DNA of 64,000 nucleotides from Aquilaria yunnanensis. Lineage: Eukaryota > Streptophyta > Magnoliopsida > Malvales > Thymelaeaceae. Below are positions 33,416 through 46,200 of the stretch, piece by piece; the stretch's first letter is position 1, and every line of letters begins with the position of its first letter. The position numbers and the translations under genes were made by a program. The DNA is taken from contig CM077596.1 of NCBI GenBank assembly GCA_039654915.1, forward strand, positions 8,866,001 through 8,930,000, read 5' to 3'. The notes under the pieces are model-generated. The model worked only from the letters and a program-made list of their open reading frames with translations, ran no database searches and was not told where the DNA came from.

Positions 33416-34978
33416 TGATAAACTTATATTTATTATTATTATTTCTCTCATATTTAGTATATTTTAATATATTTTGAACCTTAAAGATATATTTTGAGCA
33501 ATTTTTGTAGCATAGAACATATCTGGACTCAATTGATTGAAAGTTGATTTGATTTTCCATTTTACAAGTTTTAATTTGCTTGTGTGCTTTCAGGATTCTA
33601 ACAGATTGGCGATATCCCGGTAGAAAAATCATATCTTTAGCTACAGAGATCGGAATGGAGTAATTCTTGATTCATTGGAAATATAACATCTGGAGCTGCA
33701 ATTCATATGCAGACCATGAAACCCAGTTTGTACGTTAAAAGGGTCAAATTCAGCTTCAAATTTGCGATTTACGAGTCACCGCTTGTTCAGAAGCAGTTGC
33801 AGTATTTTGGGCATATCTTTGGCTGTAGATGTCCGTTTTATGCGATTCAGGTGTGGTTTAGAAGCCAAGAAATAGACCTACAACTTTTATGTTTTGAGGT
33901 TTGAGAAATAATGGCTGAATCAAGGTCGAATATCAACTTGAAGTTGCTGTTGCTGTTCTGGAGCATTTCTTGGCTGACAACTTTGAAACCTTATAGTTAT
34001 TTTGAATCTTTTTATTTTTTTGGGGTACTCTTGTAACAATATAAAAAGTTTAGTGATTTTTTGTGAGTTTATTCATAGGTTTTTGGTCTTTTGGTTTAAA
34101 AGCGCTGCCGCCAGATCCTCAGGGGATCTCTCCTTTTCGCTTTTTAGTGTTTTTTGTTTTTTCAATTGTTCTTTGTTTCTCTTCTAATTATGGCTGAGAA
34201 ATTTTCTGATTTAGTTCTATAGACGATTTACATCGTCAACACCGGTTGTGAGGATTGATTTTTCTTGCTTAAACTTTCTTTAATTTCAAGTATTTACTTC
34301 TTTGTTGCTTAGATTTATTGCAATTAATTTTTCTGTTCTCACTTGTTGAATTGGTTATGCGATTGCAAATCTACTTGATTTTCTTTCAACTGCTTAGGTG
34401 AAGAATTCGATTTAGAAACAAGTGAATTAACTAGATATTATTTTTATTTCTGGTTAGTTCATACAAAAAAGTAAGACAGGTTAAATTGTTCAAGTTTTTG
34501 GATTATTGTCTGGAATAAACTTTTCGGTTAATTGTTCTTAATGCTAATTTTGGGTTTATTAGAATTTGCTTTTCAATATCTGATTACTTAAAATTAAGAA
34601 ATTAATCTGAAGCTTTTTCTGGTTAATTTTACTACTGAATTCTTAGTATTCTTTTTAGCTTTAAAGAGAGTTCTGTTTATTTGCTTGGATTGAAGAAGTA
34701 CTTTTTTCGATGATCAACTACGTGATTGGAATGGATAATCAACCCTGAACTGAGCATTTTTAGTATTGGTTAATTTCGATTTGATTCTACAGTTAATTTA
34801 TTTCAGCTTTTAATTCAAGAAAACCCCCCATCATTTTATTTCAGTTTTCCGACATAAAGCTTTCAGATAAAAATTTTCCTTGGGATTCGACCTAGTTGTC
34901 ATCACTATACTACAAATTTGTTTATTCTGAGTTGTTAGGGAGACCAGAATTATTTTTTGCGGTTTCGATGACCGACCA
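33416..34978 (+). repeat. 5' LTR of the Athila-like element (1563 bp)
   Basis: TGATAAACTTATATTT... ending gaccgacca. Collinear with 38915-40479 throughout. Confidence 0.95.
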
Positions 34979-34984
34979 AAAATT

Positions 34985-35002
34985 TGGCGCCGTTGCCGGG
35001 GA
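34985..35002 (+). other. Primer-binding site, tRNA-Asp type (TGGCGCCGTTGCCGGGGA)
   Basis: Matches the complement of the 3' end of plant tRNA-Asp, the primer typical of Athila-lineage elements; six bases after the LTR. Confidence 0.9.
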
Positions 35003-35074
35003 GATTTCTTTTTTTGTTAAAGTTTCCTTTTTCATTTATTTATTTATTTGCTTTCTTTTTCAGTTAACTGACTT

Positions 35075-37327
35075 ATGCCCAGATCTTCTCGTACAGATGA
35101 AGTAGTGTTTGATCCAGAGATTGAGAAGACAGCAAAGGCAAACAGGAAAGCAAAAAGAGAAGCAATCAATTTTTCAGCTTCGACTTCTGTGAACAGCAAC
35201 TCAGAAAATGAAGAAGAACCAGTTGTTATTGTAGAGATGGCAACCCAAAGAACACTAAGGGAGTTGGCAACTCCTAATGTTGTCCAGCAACCCCTGTGCA
35301 TCAATTTTCCTGATATTGAGGTTGCCTTTGAATTAAAATATGAATTAATTCATTTATTACCCACTTTTCGTGGTTTTGTAGGAGAGGACCCCCACAAACA
35401 CTTGAAGGAATTTCATGTTGTCTACTCAACCATGAAACCACAAGGGGTTACAAAAGAACAGATTAAGCTGAGAAACTTTCCATTTTCGTTGGCGGACAAG
35501 GCAAAGGATTGGCTATACTACCTTCCCTCCGGTTCAATCAGAACCTGGAATGACTTGAAGAGAAAATTTTTGGAAAAGTTTTTTCCAACTTCAAGGGCTG
35601 GAACAATTAGGAAGGAAATTAGCGGTGTTCGGCAGTACAACGGAGAAAATCTTTACGAGTACTGGGAGAGATTTAACCAGCTATGTGTGAGCTGCCCACA
35701 TCACTAGATTTCTGATCAACTGCTGCTGCAGTACTTCTACGAAGGGTTGTTGTTCATGGATCGGAGTATGTTGGATGCTGCAAGTGGAGGAGCACTTGTA
35801 GAAAAGACGCTCGAAGAAGCAAAAGACTTGATTTCCAAAATGGCAGCCAACTTGCAACAATTTGGGACACGGTTAGACCATGTGCCGAAGAAGGTAAATG
35901 AGGTAGGAACTTCGAATATTAAAGCTCAACTTTCTGAACTAACCTCTCTTGTTAGACAAGTTGCCTTGGGATAGGTCCAAAATTCTAGAGTTTGTGGCAT
36001 TTGCTCTATTCAAGGACACTTTATTGACTCGTGCCCACAACTGCAAGAGGATACAACACCTCAAGTGAATGCGATAAGCGGGTTTATTAACCAATAAAAA
36101 ATGTATAACCCCTATGCCAATCAATACAACCCTGGTTGGAAAGACCACCCGAATTTGAGATATGGGCAGCCAAACAATTAGCCACTGTATCCATCTACAG
36201 GTTACAACAAATCAACTCCTCCACCACAGAACTAAGCACCAAATTCAAGTATGGCATTAGAAGATATTGTGAAAGGCTTAGCCACTAACACTCAAATGTT
36301 TCAATAGGAAACAAGGGCTAGCATTAAAGACTTTGGGAACCAAATTTCACAACTGGCAGCCTCATTGAACAAAATTGAAGCTGAAAAAGGGTGACTGTCA
36401 TCTCAAGCTGAAATCAACCCAAGAGAGCATGTTAATGCTGTGACCTTTCAAAGTGGCAAAGAGGTGCAAACCACCACATCAAAAATGGCAACACTTAAAA
36501 AGGAACAACATAGCCTAAAACCATCAACTTCTAATGCACCAACTGAGGAGGTAAGCAACAAGCCAATTTTTCCAAAATCAACAATTCTGATCCCACCTCC
36601 TTTTCCTGGTAGGTTGGCTAAATCAAAGAAAGAGGAGACCGTGCAGGAAATTCTTGAAACTTTTAAGAAGGTCAAAATCAACATACCCTTGCTGGATGCA
36701 ATCAAGCAGGTGCCATGGTATGCCAAGTTTCTAAAGGAGTTGTGCACCAATAAAAAGAAGCTAAAGGTTGATGAGACAATCAAAGTTGGGGAGAATGTGT
36801 CAGCAATAATCCAAAGAAAGTTGCCTAAGAAGTGTAAGGACCCTGGTATGTTTACTATACCATGTGTAATAGGCAATTTTAATGTGGAAAAAGCTATGTT
36901 AGATTTGGGAGCCTCAATGAATGCCATACCATATTCAATATATGCTTCTTTGAAACTTGGACCTTTGAATGAAACTAGTATTGTGGTGCAATTAGCTGAT
37001 AAATTCAATGCCTATCCTAGGGGCATGGTTGAGGATGTTCTTGTGCAAGTAAATGATTTAATTTTTCCTGCTGATTTTTATGTGCTTGATATGGAGAATG
37101 ATGACCTAACTGCTCCTATTTTGTTAGGAAGACCATTTTTAAAGACATCCAAGACCAAGATTGATGTGGATACTGGCACTCTCACAATGAAATTTGATGG
37201 AAAAATTGCACAGTTCAATATTTTTGACACATTAAAGGAAACTGACAAGGATAATTCTATTTCTTTTGTTAAAAAAATTGATACTTTGGTGCAGAATGAA
37301 CAGAAACAAAGGTTGAAAACCAAGTAA
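35075..37327 (+). pseudogene. Athila-like Gag-protease, seven in-frame stops, no frameshift
   Basis: A single reading frame of ~750 codons starting MPRSSRTDEVVFDPEIEKT. Capsid: FRGFVGEDPHKHLKEFHVV, FPFSLADKAKDWLYYLPSGS, TWNDLKRKFLEKFFP, then YWERFNQLCVSCPHH. Middle: a zinc-knuckle-like CGICSIQGHFIDSCP and an Asn/Pro/Tyr-rich segment. Near the end, the protease-like core VEKAMLDLGASMNAIPYSIY (D-L-G-A in place of D-S/T-G-A) and ILLGRPFLKT. Stops at 35705 TAG, 35972 TAG, 36095 TAA, 36179 TAG, 36233 TAA, 36305 TAG and 36392 TGA. The frame is otherwise preserved, so decay has been by point change only. Confidence 0.9.
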
Positions 37328-37602
37328 GGTTTGCAAAAAAAGGTAAGAAAAAACATGTCAAGTTGCACCAAGAACATGAGATGTCATTTGTGGTTGAACA
37401 AAAGGTGTTTTGCAAACACAGAAAAAGATGGAAAGAGTTATCTGGTAAGTCTGAGCTGAATTGGATTGGACCATTTGTTATTACTGATATTTTTACTCAT
37501 GGTGCAGTCGAGCTTAAAAGTTTGAAAACGGATAAAGTGTTCAACACTGAGATGCATAAATTGAAGCCTATTCATGAGGGATTCTCAAAGCACCCTGGTT
37601 GA
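37328..37602 (+). pseudogene. Integrase C-terminal remnant after internal deletion
   Basis: A 79-residue frame at 37363-37602 has KVFCKHRKRWKELSGKSELN, then WIGPFVITDIFTHGAVELKS and MHKLKPIHEG, the end of Athila integrase that normally follows several kilobases of pol. It lies within ~40 bases of the Gag-protease stop, so the deletion junction is at about 37325-37365. Confidence 0.75.
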
Positions 37603-38914
37603 TGCAGGAAGGAACTGTCTAGCCAACGACAATAAAGAAAAGGCGCTTTTGGGAGGCAACCCAAGCGTGGTTTTGTGCCACGGACAATTAAGATTATTTT
37701 TTTCTTTTATTTTTATTTTTATTTTCCAGCATTTATTTTTTAGGTTTCTTTATTCTCACAACTAATTTTCTTGGTCAGGCAATATCTCTTTCAAGCTGGA
37801 GGTGAACTGAACCATATGGGGCAGCAAGCTGAAGTCAAATTCTAGGCTATAGATCATTTTACAATCACCTTTTTGGGCGGTACCTTTTATTTTCCCCATC
37901 TGTGCTTTTATTGTAAACATTGAGGACAATGTTTGATTTAAGTATGGGAGAGTGAGTAGCTTGAGCCATAATTTTCTGTTGTCAAAATTTTTGAACTAAT
38001 TTTTTTTTATTCATACTTTTGAGCATCGATCTGAATTGTTAGATGGTTTCACCTTTTTGGTTCTTGAATGCTTAGCTTAAGTGTTGAATTAGTAATTTAT
38101 TAGTCTTTATGCAACTCTCAAATTTTATTTTTAAATTGTTTTTGCAATTTTTGATCAAGCTAGTTAATGGTTATCTTAAGAAGTTGATTTTTTTCATCAA
38201 ATTTGTGTACTTAGTACATTGATTTAAACCTTGTAAAATTATGAGCTTATTAAGTTGAATATGTGGTTTGTTCGGTTGATGGATGATTTGAATCACTTGA
38301 GAAAAAAATAAAAAATTGTTTGACTTGTTGCATTCAGATAGAAAAAATAATTACTACTCCGCTGTTCTGGATATTGAAGTAGGTTGGAGTCTTCTCCTAA
38401 GGCAAGAGTCGATTACTGCTTAAAAAGGTACTAGGAATATGAGTATGGTCAAAGACCACTTTGGATTTGTATCGAGTTAGTAGCTTGGCTATGGTAGAGC
38501 CCCTATTATACATTCGCTAAACGGCGAAACACAAGAAAAAGACAAAACAAGAAAAAAAAAGTGAAAAAATCAAGTCAAATAAAAAAAAAGTAAATTCTCA
38601 ACTGATTTCTTATTTTCTATGGGTTTGTGGTAAGACCGGTGGTGCTTTTTGAGTTCTTATCTACCTGGTTTGTTCTCTTTACTTCGTGCAAAAGCTTGAT
38701 GTTTTTCTCAGATTTTCAATGGTAATTGTTGCTAGCTTGAGAAGAAATTGTTTTCAAAGACTTATTTAGTTTTGAGTTGCTATTGCCGACTAGATTGCGT
38801 GCTTAATTCCTCTTGTTAATTTTTTCAAGACCCTTGGTACTCAGTTTAGCTCAAAAGTATGTTTCTATTTTAAGTTTTGCCCGAGGACAAGCAAAAGCTA
38901 AGTGTGGGGAAATT
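37603..38914 (+). other. 3' noncoding region of the Athila-like element
   Basis: No open frame of note and no envelope-like gene recognised. Contains 'ttgggaggcaacccaa' (about 37648-37663), a short palindrome found after pol in many plant gypsy elements, an A-rich tract (38529-38590), and ends in 'agtgtggggaaattt', the likely polypurine tract. Confidence 0.65.
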
Positions 38915-40479
38915 TAATAAGCTTATATTTATTGTTATTATTTCTCTCATATTTAGTATAGTTTAATATGTTTTGAACCTTAAAGATATATTTTGAGTAA
39001 TTTTTGTAGCATAGAACATATCTGGACTCAATTGATTGAAAGTGGATTTGATTTGCCAATTTATAAGTTTTAATTTGCTTGTGTTCTTTCAGGATTCTAA
39101 CAGATTGGCAATATCCCGGTAGAAAAATCATATCTTTAGCTACAGATATCGGAATGTAGTAATTCTTGATTCATTAGAAATCTAACATCTGGAGCTACAA
39201 TTCATATGCATACCATGAAACTCAGTTTGTACGTTAAAAGGGTCAAATTCAGCTTCAAAGTCGCGATTTACGAGTCACCGCCTGTTCAGAAGCAGTTGCA
39301 GTATTTTGGGCATATCTTTGGCTGTAGATGTTTGTTTTATGCGATTTAGGTGTCGTTTCGAAGCTGAGAAATAGACCTAAAACTTTTATGCTTTGACTTT
39401 TGATAAATAATGGCTGAATCAAGGTCGAATATCAGCTTGAAGTTTCTGTTGCTGTTCTGGAGCATTGCTTGGCTGACAACTTTGAAACCTTATAGTTATT
39501 TTGAATCTTTTTATTTGTTTGGGGTACTTTTGTAACAATATAAAAATTTTAGGAAGTTTTTATGAGTTTAGCCATAAGTTTTTGGTCTTTTGGTTTAAAA
39601 GTACTGCCGCCAAACCCTCGGGGGAATCTCTCTTTTTCGCTTTGTAGTGTTTTTTGTTTTTTCAATTGTTATTTGTTTCTCTTCCGATCATGGCTGAGTA
39701 ATTTTCTGGTTCAGTTCTAGGGATGATTTCCATCGCCAATACCGATTGTGAATATTGATTTTTCTTACTTAAACTTTCTTTAATTTCAAGTATTTACTTC
39801 TTTGTTGCTTAGATTTATTGCAATTAATTTTTCTGTTCTCGCTTGTTGAATTAGTTATGCGATTGAAAATCTGCTTGGTTTTCTTTCAACCGCTTAGATG
39901 AAGAATTCGATTTAGAAGCAAGTGAATTAACTAGAGATTACTTTTATTTCTGGTTAGTTCATACGAAAAAGTAAGACAGGTTAAATTGTTCAAGCTTTTG
40001 GATTATTGCCTAGAATAAACTTTTTGGTTAATTGTTCTTAATGCTAATTTTGGGTTTATTAAAAATTGTTTTTCAATATCTGATTATTCAAAATTAAGAA
40101 ATTAATCTGAAGCTTTTTCTGGTTAATTTTACTGCTGAATTATCATGATTCTTTTTAGCTTTAAAGAGAGTCCTGTTTATTTGCTTGGATTGAAGAAGTA
40201 CTTTTTTTCGATGATCAACTACGTGATTGGAATGAATAATCAACCCTGAACTGAGCATTTTTAGTATTTGTTAATTTCGATTTGATTCTACAGTTAATTT
40301 ATTTCAGCTTTTAATTCAAGAAAATCCCCCAACATTTTATTTTAGTTTTCTGACAGGAAGCTTTCAGATAAAAATTTCCCTTGGGATTCGACCTGGTTGT
40401 CACTGCTAGACTACAAATTTGTTTATTCTGAGTTGTTAGGGAGACCAGAATTATTTTTGGCTGTTTCGACGACTGACCA
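38915..40479 (+). repeat. 3' LTR of the Athila-like element (1565 bp)
   Basis: Counterpart of 33416-34978. Its first dinucleotide is TA instead of TG (taataagctt), a G-to-A change at the recombinase-recognised end. Ends gactgacca followed by GGATG. Confidence 0.94.
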
Positions 40480-40484
40480 GGATG

Positions 40485-42330
40485 GTTCTACCCTGAAAGT
40501 AGGGGCGGTGACAGATTTGAAGTCGCCTTTTAAAATGCCCAAATTCGATAGTAGATGAGAGAATAGGCCATCGGCGTTCGAACTATCGTCGAGGAGTACT
40601 CTTTTGACATCCAAACTCCCTATCCTTGCTATGATTAGGAGTGGGTCATCATGAGGGAAAATCACGGTAAACCCGTCTTTTCGAACATGCTTGTTCGATC
40701 GGTCACTGAACTCCATCATTGAGATTTCCCGTATTTTTCTCTTCCTCTTGGCCGAGGGTATCCCCAGGGTGATCGTCTGAATCACTCCCGCCGAAGGTGG
40801 TGGATTCTTTCTAGGACTTCGGTTTCGACGTCGGTCAAAATCATAGTCCTCATCTTCTGCTTTTCTTTCCTCTTAACGCCGAAGTTGGCCTTGCTTTATT
40901 AAAGACTCGATGTACTTCCTCAACTGGAAGCAATCCTCAGTGTCATGCCCATGGTCCTGATGAAATTGGTAGAACTTCTTCATGTTCTTCTTGTTCTCCG
41001 AGGTCATGGCCTTTGGACGTTGGATGGTTGTCCCTTGCCTTTCCATGGCCATCAGTATGTTTATCCTTATGGTGTTCAAGGGAGTGAACGACATTTGCCT
41101 TTTCCCTTTTTGTTTCCGAGGTCTACCCCCACCCTCGGTCGGGTACCGAGGTTGGTGAGCTTGACCGTTGGTGTTATGGTGGTCAAACTTCAGTCCTCCC
41201 ATCCGTAGTTCTTCAGCAGTCATGTGTTGCTCCGCCCTCCAGTAGAATTCCCCGAGGGTGTCCGAGGGATCTTTGGAGAACTCGTAGAAGAGTTATGAGT
41301 CTCTCCGAAGTCTCCTGATCATGGAGAGGATGCGGATTTCGGGGCAGAAGTTAGGCACAGTTAGGGCTTCCCTATGGAACCTCTTGACATAGTTGCGAAT
41401 GGTCTCTCCATTCCTTTGTACTATGTCGAACATTTGGACAGGCATCTTCGCCATTGGTCTGCTTCCAATGAATTGTTGTGTGAATGTGGTGGGCAACTCC
41501 TAGAAACCCATTATCATCTCGGGGGCCAGGGAGTTATACCATGCAGTCGCTAGCCCGAAGAAAGTAACTTCGAAGCACTTACACAGGGTGGCATCATCAG
41601 CACCATGCAACACCATGCTACGCCTATACTTCATTAGGTGAGCTTGGGGGTCGCTACGCCCATCATATGTTTCCAAGCGTGGTACTCAGAAGTCACTTGG
41701 CATGGGTGCCTTTACTATTGCATAGATGAAGGGTGACTCTTCTCCGCTGATGGTCTCCAATAGCCTTAACCAAACAGGCTTCCAGGAAATCTGCCTTTCT
41801 ACTTTTTACAGCCTTTCTAGGATCTTCTCCATGAGGGTGGCAGTACTGGTCTCTTCTCGTTGCCTGGGGTCATTTGGAAAAGGAGAGCGTTGTCTCCTTT
41901 TTTAGGAGTAACTTCACCAGCGGGGAGATTGTGACTTCCCCTTTGATGGGAAGTTTTGGGTCCTTTTAACATCGTTTCTCCAGCATGACGTCCTCTGAGG
42001 GGTACATCCTCAGTTGAGGACTCATCGTGGAAGTCCCCACTTCCTGAACTCTGGTAAGTAAACTTAGAACTTCTCTCCCGACGGGCAGCTGGCGAAGGGG
42101 CGCTTTGGCCCGAAAGTGGTTGCTGCCACCTTTGGTCAAGTTGTTGTGTCATCTCAGCCACAACAGAGTGTTGAAAATCATGTAGAAAGCTCATCGTGAC
42201 CGTCAAAGGATGTTCGTCCTCAGGCAAAGAAGTCCCGACCGCAGGTTGTTCAGTCATCAGTTGAGTTTCCAGTGCGGACGGGGACTTCGGGAGTCCCTTG
42301 TCCTTAGAACGTCAGGTCTCAACGATGATG
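40485..42330 (-). pseudogene. Gag and protease front half of the Tat-like element
   Basis: Minus-strand pieces in order: N-terminal Gag at 41817-42257 (MTEQPAVGTSLPEDEHPLTV), capsid at 41293-41496 (FTQQFIGSRPMAKMPVQMFD, YVKRFHREALTVP), nucleocapsid region at 40873-41223 with the knuckle-like FHQDHGHDTEDCFQL, and protease front at 40485-40785 (FPHDDPLLIIARIGSLDVKR, LLDDSSNADGLF). The active-site Gly is Ser compared with the sister copy at 1-1656 (DDSS against DDGS). Several stops and frameshifts separate the pieces. The protease resumes at 33410. Confidence 0.85.
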
Positions 42331-42343
42331 ACCTAGGAGTGAG

Positions 42344-42361
42344 TTCCAACAGACGGCACCA
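42344..42361 (-). other. Primer-binding site of the Tat-like element
   Basis: Minus strand TGGTGCCGTCTGTTGGAA, two bases from the 5' LTR, equivalent to the site at 2403-2420. Confidence 0.75.
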
Positions 42362-42363
42362 AA

Positions 42364-43212
42364 TGATGCCTGGCAGCATCCTCGTCGAATGACATGCTGG
42401 CCTAGAGGAAAGACTTCCGGTATGAAAGTGCCTGAAACACTCAGAAGAACGGGGGTTAGAGACTTCCTGGAATGTGTTTCCGGGGGAAGAGCCTCCGACG
42501 CCCAAGTTAGTATCTGGAGAATAAGAAGCAGAAAATGGGGAGTAGAGAGTAGAGAGTCTCCTTCTCCCTTTACCAAGGTCGTTCCCAAGTTTTTATAGGA
42601 GGGCGTAGGGAGGAGGCCGTTTGACACAGCCCGCTCAGTTCATAACACGTGTATGGTCGGATGTAGTCCGTACCTTCGAAGATGGGTATCATCAGCTAGC
42701 CGTAGGCTATTCTGGCCGGAGGTCAGGGCCATGTGGGAGGTTTCTGTGTCAAGGGCGTGTGTGAGGTCTCTGTGTCAGATGCTCCTTAACCGCTTTTGTC
42801 GTATCTTTGTGAACCCTTTCAGCAAATGAGACCCCTTCGACGTATAAGACTTATTCGGAATAAGAGGTACCCTTCAGACCGATATCACGACCGAGGGCTA
42901 CTGGGGGAAGCCCTTCAGCAAAGTAGGGAACCTTTGGTAGACATTATTCCTTACCGAGGATGGTGATATCCCTTTCCGAACTTGGTGGGCTTTTCATTCC
43001 GAGGGTGGTAGTGCACAACCTTTCCGACGTCAGTCCCGTTATTCCCTGGGGGCGGTGGTGGGTCACCGAGGCTAGGGGGTCAAGGATAGTGTGGGCCCCC
43101 TCTTTCCCGAGGTTGGTTACTCGTCCTTTCCGAGGGTGGTGCTGGTCTTCCCCGAGGATGGTGCTCGTCAGACAGCTTGGGTATTCTAAGGGTGATAGCC
43201 CTTCGGCTATCA
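42364..43212 (-). repeat. 5' LTR of the Tat-like element (849 bp)
   Basis: Matches 17856-18699; right end 'cttcggctatca' followed by the target duplication AATAT. Confidence 0.95.
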
Positions 43213-46200
43213 AATATTAGTCAATATATATGTAGCAACAAAGTTTGGAATTAAATACTTACGAATGGTCATACTCTGGCCTCATTGCAAAATTTACAGC
43301 AATGGCATCTTCGAGGGGTAAGTTTTTTTGGATTTTCTTTACCCTTTTGTTGCATGAGTGGAGATCTTAGGCATGCGGGCTTATATTTCTTCCTAACCAA
43401 GCACTCATTCAAAAACTCCTCTGTGCTTTTCCAAACTTGTTCTTTCAGTTTCCCTATCCACAATATCAATGCTGGTTTATCCCTACCTACTTCAACACTT
43501 GCCTTTGTTGCTTGAACCCCAATTCATAACACATTGAACACAATTGAAATCATTTTCAGGATAATACATTGAACGTACAGATTGATACAAAAAGATTCAA
43601 GCATAACACGATATAATTATTCACACAATTGAACACGACTAACACTTAGAACAACATAATTTCTTTTATACGTACTTCTCTGATTTTCTTCCCACTCTGT
43701 ACTTTTTTGAACTTGTTCTTTCATTCTTCCCATCTACAATAGTAATTTCCCTTTGACACCTAACACAGTGTACACACAATCACAAACATAAGGGGTTCGA
43801 TGCTAATACAAAAACTTTTTTCCCATATATATCACCTAATGTAGGTCCTCCTATAGACCCAGTTGCCTTTACAACATCTCTACTGCTATTCGACACTTTA
43901 TTCACTGAACATTTTTAGGATAATACATTGAACAGACAGTAACATACAACAGCATTCCAGCATATAAACAAAACCATTATTCACAAACTGCCTTCCCAAA
44001 GTTCTTCCTTAGAACACACTTATTCACTTATATTGCCATCTGCATCAGCCCATGGTATGTTCGGTTCTCTTTCCTCATCATGCACACCTTCTGCTTGCTT
44101 TTTCCCTACCTGCCCAGTATTGGAACATTTATACCAATAAAATAGTTGACAATTTTTTAGACAATATATAACATTAGTGTGCTTTATGTGTTAACTAATT
44201 CAAGTTCTAATTACCTGCGTTTCTGTATAGTAGTTGGCAACAAGCTTTGGGTAATTTGATATATCATTTCCAATGACTCTTCCATGAAATGAGTTAACTG
44301 TGAGTTGCTCACATTTCCCCTATCCCTCGGCTGTATAAATGGTGCTTACTCAATCTCTATTTACGGGAAACGACAACTGACCCATTCTACCTAACCACAG
44401 ACCCTCTTATATGCTTCACTTGCTTCTTTTCCATACTTGACCAAGAGATCCACTTTTACATCCCAAGGTCCACTCTCCTTAATATTGTCTCCCCCAACAG
44501 TGCAACTCTCCTTAACATTGTCCCCTTCCACAATTACATTTTTCTCAATATTAACTCCCTCTACAGTGCCAATTCCTTTTCTCTTACATTTTGTTACATT
44601 TTCACAACGCACACACACACACAGACATGCACAAACTGTTTGTTAGCATACATGTGCCCAATAGCTTCTATATTATTTGCCTTAAAGCACACATATACCT
44701 TCATCTTCCATCACCTGGACACTAGTGCTCTCCAAAAAGTTTTGCACTGATTCTGTTTCAATCTTGTTAAACTGCTGAATAACCTGACCCTCACCGAACC
44801 CCCCAAGTTTTGTCCTCTCTTTATATATTCATTGGACCACTTCATCGTGCTCCCAATTCCTTATATGCAAATTTTCTCTCTTAATCTACCGACTGACTAA
44901 TGGCACGAGTCGGTCGAGGTAAAGCATCTACATGTTAACATAACAAAGGTTAACATATATTTGTTATAGTTTCATACGCAAATGTAACGGTTTAATGTAA
45001 ATAGTTCCCATCATTAGTTTAACACAATTTCATGCATAAATATGTAAATACAACAGTTTAACACAAAGCATACTTACTTGCAGGAAGAGTAAACATCCAC
45101 TCAACATATGTGGTTTCACTTCACCTTTCCATTTGAATATAGCTTTTGCTAACTTATTGAGTGCATACTTATAGAAATTCATGTCTGCCACATCATTCAA
45201 ATCACGGACAAACCTAAGGAACCTCTAACTACTCTGTGCTCTACTTGTAGGTGCAAGCAACTTAGAAACTAGACGTATTAGGAAATTCCTCTTGAAATAG
45301 TCACCAGCCGTGTCAGGTAAGGGCCATCCTGATTCTCGGGCCAACAGCCCAGCCAGTCTACCACAAATGCTTCCTACAATTCAGTATGACCGCTCCCACC
45401 AATAGAAATATTACCATTGGGAATCCCTAGAATTAATCTCACATTATTTGCCATCAACTCTAGCGTCCTAGATCCTAAACTCATTGTCATATCCTTTGGA
45501 TCTATCTTTAGCCTCCTAGATTCTAAACTCATTTTCATATCCTCCAGATCTATCCTATCAACTAGCCACTCAACAAACTCCTTGCTTAGAAACCTACACT
45601 TCAACCTTAACAGATGACCAAATCCCATTTCCTCAACAATCTTAACATGTTTCTCAGACTTCAATACCTTGTCAAAAACCTTTCCCATTTGTCACAAAGA
45701 ACACTTCATATTAATCCTGTGATTACATATATACAAACATGAAGATACAAATCAACATAAGCATCACACAATTGTTGTATGGTAAACAAATTCCATTACC
45801 TGCCAAAGTCCCCTCCTTCCCCGAGCACTTGACTGGTCTTTCATCGTCATCACCTTTTAATTTCCTTTTATTTTTCTTATTGGCCTTCCCTTTTTTTAGT
45901 GTAACACATTTATGATTTAGCACAATGCATTTAAATCATAATCACACACATATTTTAAATCACCATTACATATTAGTTTCTCTTCCATGCTGATCAATCC
46001 TCTTCCATTTGGCCATATTAGTAGCTGATTGTCCCATTTTCCTGGATTTTACCATTTTACTCTACTACTTCTCACATTTGGGTAATACAATCTAGTATAA
46101 TATGTTCAATCCACAATCGAACACATAATTTTGGAGCAGAATAGTAATTTCATTACCTTACAAATTTGTCTCCCTCGTCTTTGGACTCCGATGATACGTC

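Larger units (their letters stand above)
33416..40479 (+). mobile_element. Athila-like Ty3/gypsy element with most of pol deleted
   Basis: LTRs 33416-34978 and 38915-40479, flanked by the perfect target duplication GGATG (33411-33415 and 40480-40484). Primer site for tRNA-Asp at 34985-35002, Gag-protease coding to 37327, then directly the C-terminal tail of integrase and a long 3' noncoding region. Reverse transcriptase, RNase H and the integrase core are missing. It lies inside the protease gene of the Tat-like element in opposite orientation. By eye the LTRs differ at roughly a dozen of the first 175 bases, so it is older than the copia element. Confidence 0.93.
17856..43212 (-). mobile_element. 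Tat-like Ty3/gypsy element split by nested insertions
   Basis: LTRs at 17856-18699 and 42364-43212 have matching TG...CA ends, and perfect target duplications AATAT flank the whole 25-kb span (17851-17855 and 43213-43217). On the minus strand: primer site 42344-42361, gag 40485-42330, protease split at 33410/40485 by an Athila-like insertion, reverse transcriptase, RNase H and integrase down to ~30647, then a gap occupied by an apparently solo LTR, then a plus-strand gene start (19461-19669), a spacer and a purine tract against the 3' LTR. Net of insertions about 7.3 kb remains, and the integrase end and part of the 3' region are missing. Confidence 0.92.

Noticed and set aside
33411..33632. 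Minus-strand extension of the Tat pol frame past the target duplication
   Set aside because: The extra ~75 residues are encoded by the Athila-like LTR; a chance read-through across the insertion border.
36448..37008. 186-residue minus-strand open frame
   Set aside because: Antisense shadow of the Athila-like Gag-protease coding; no independent domain.
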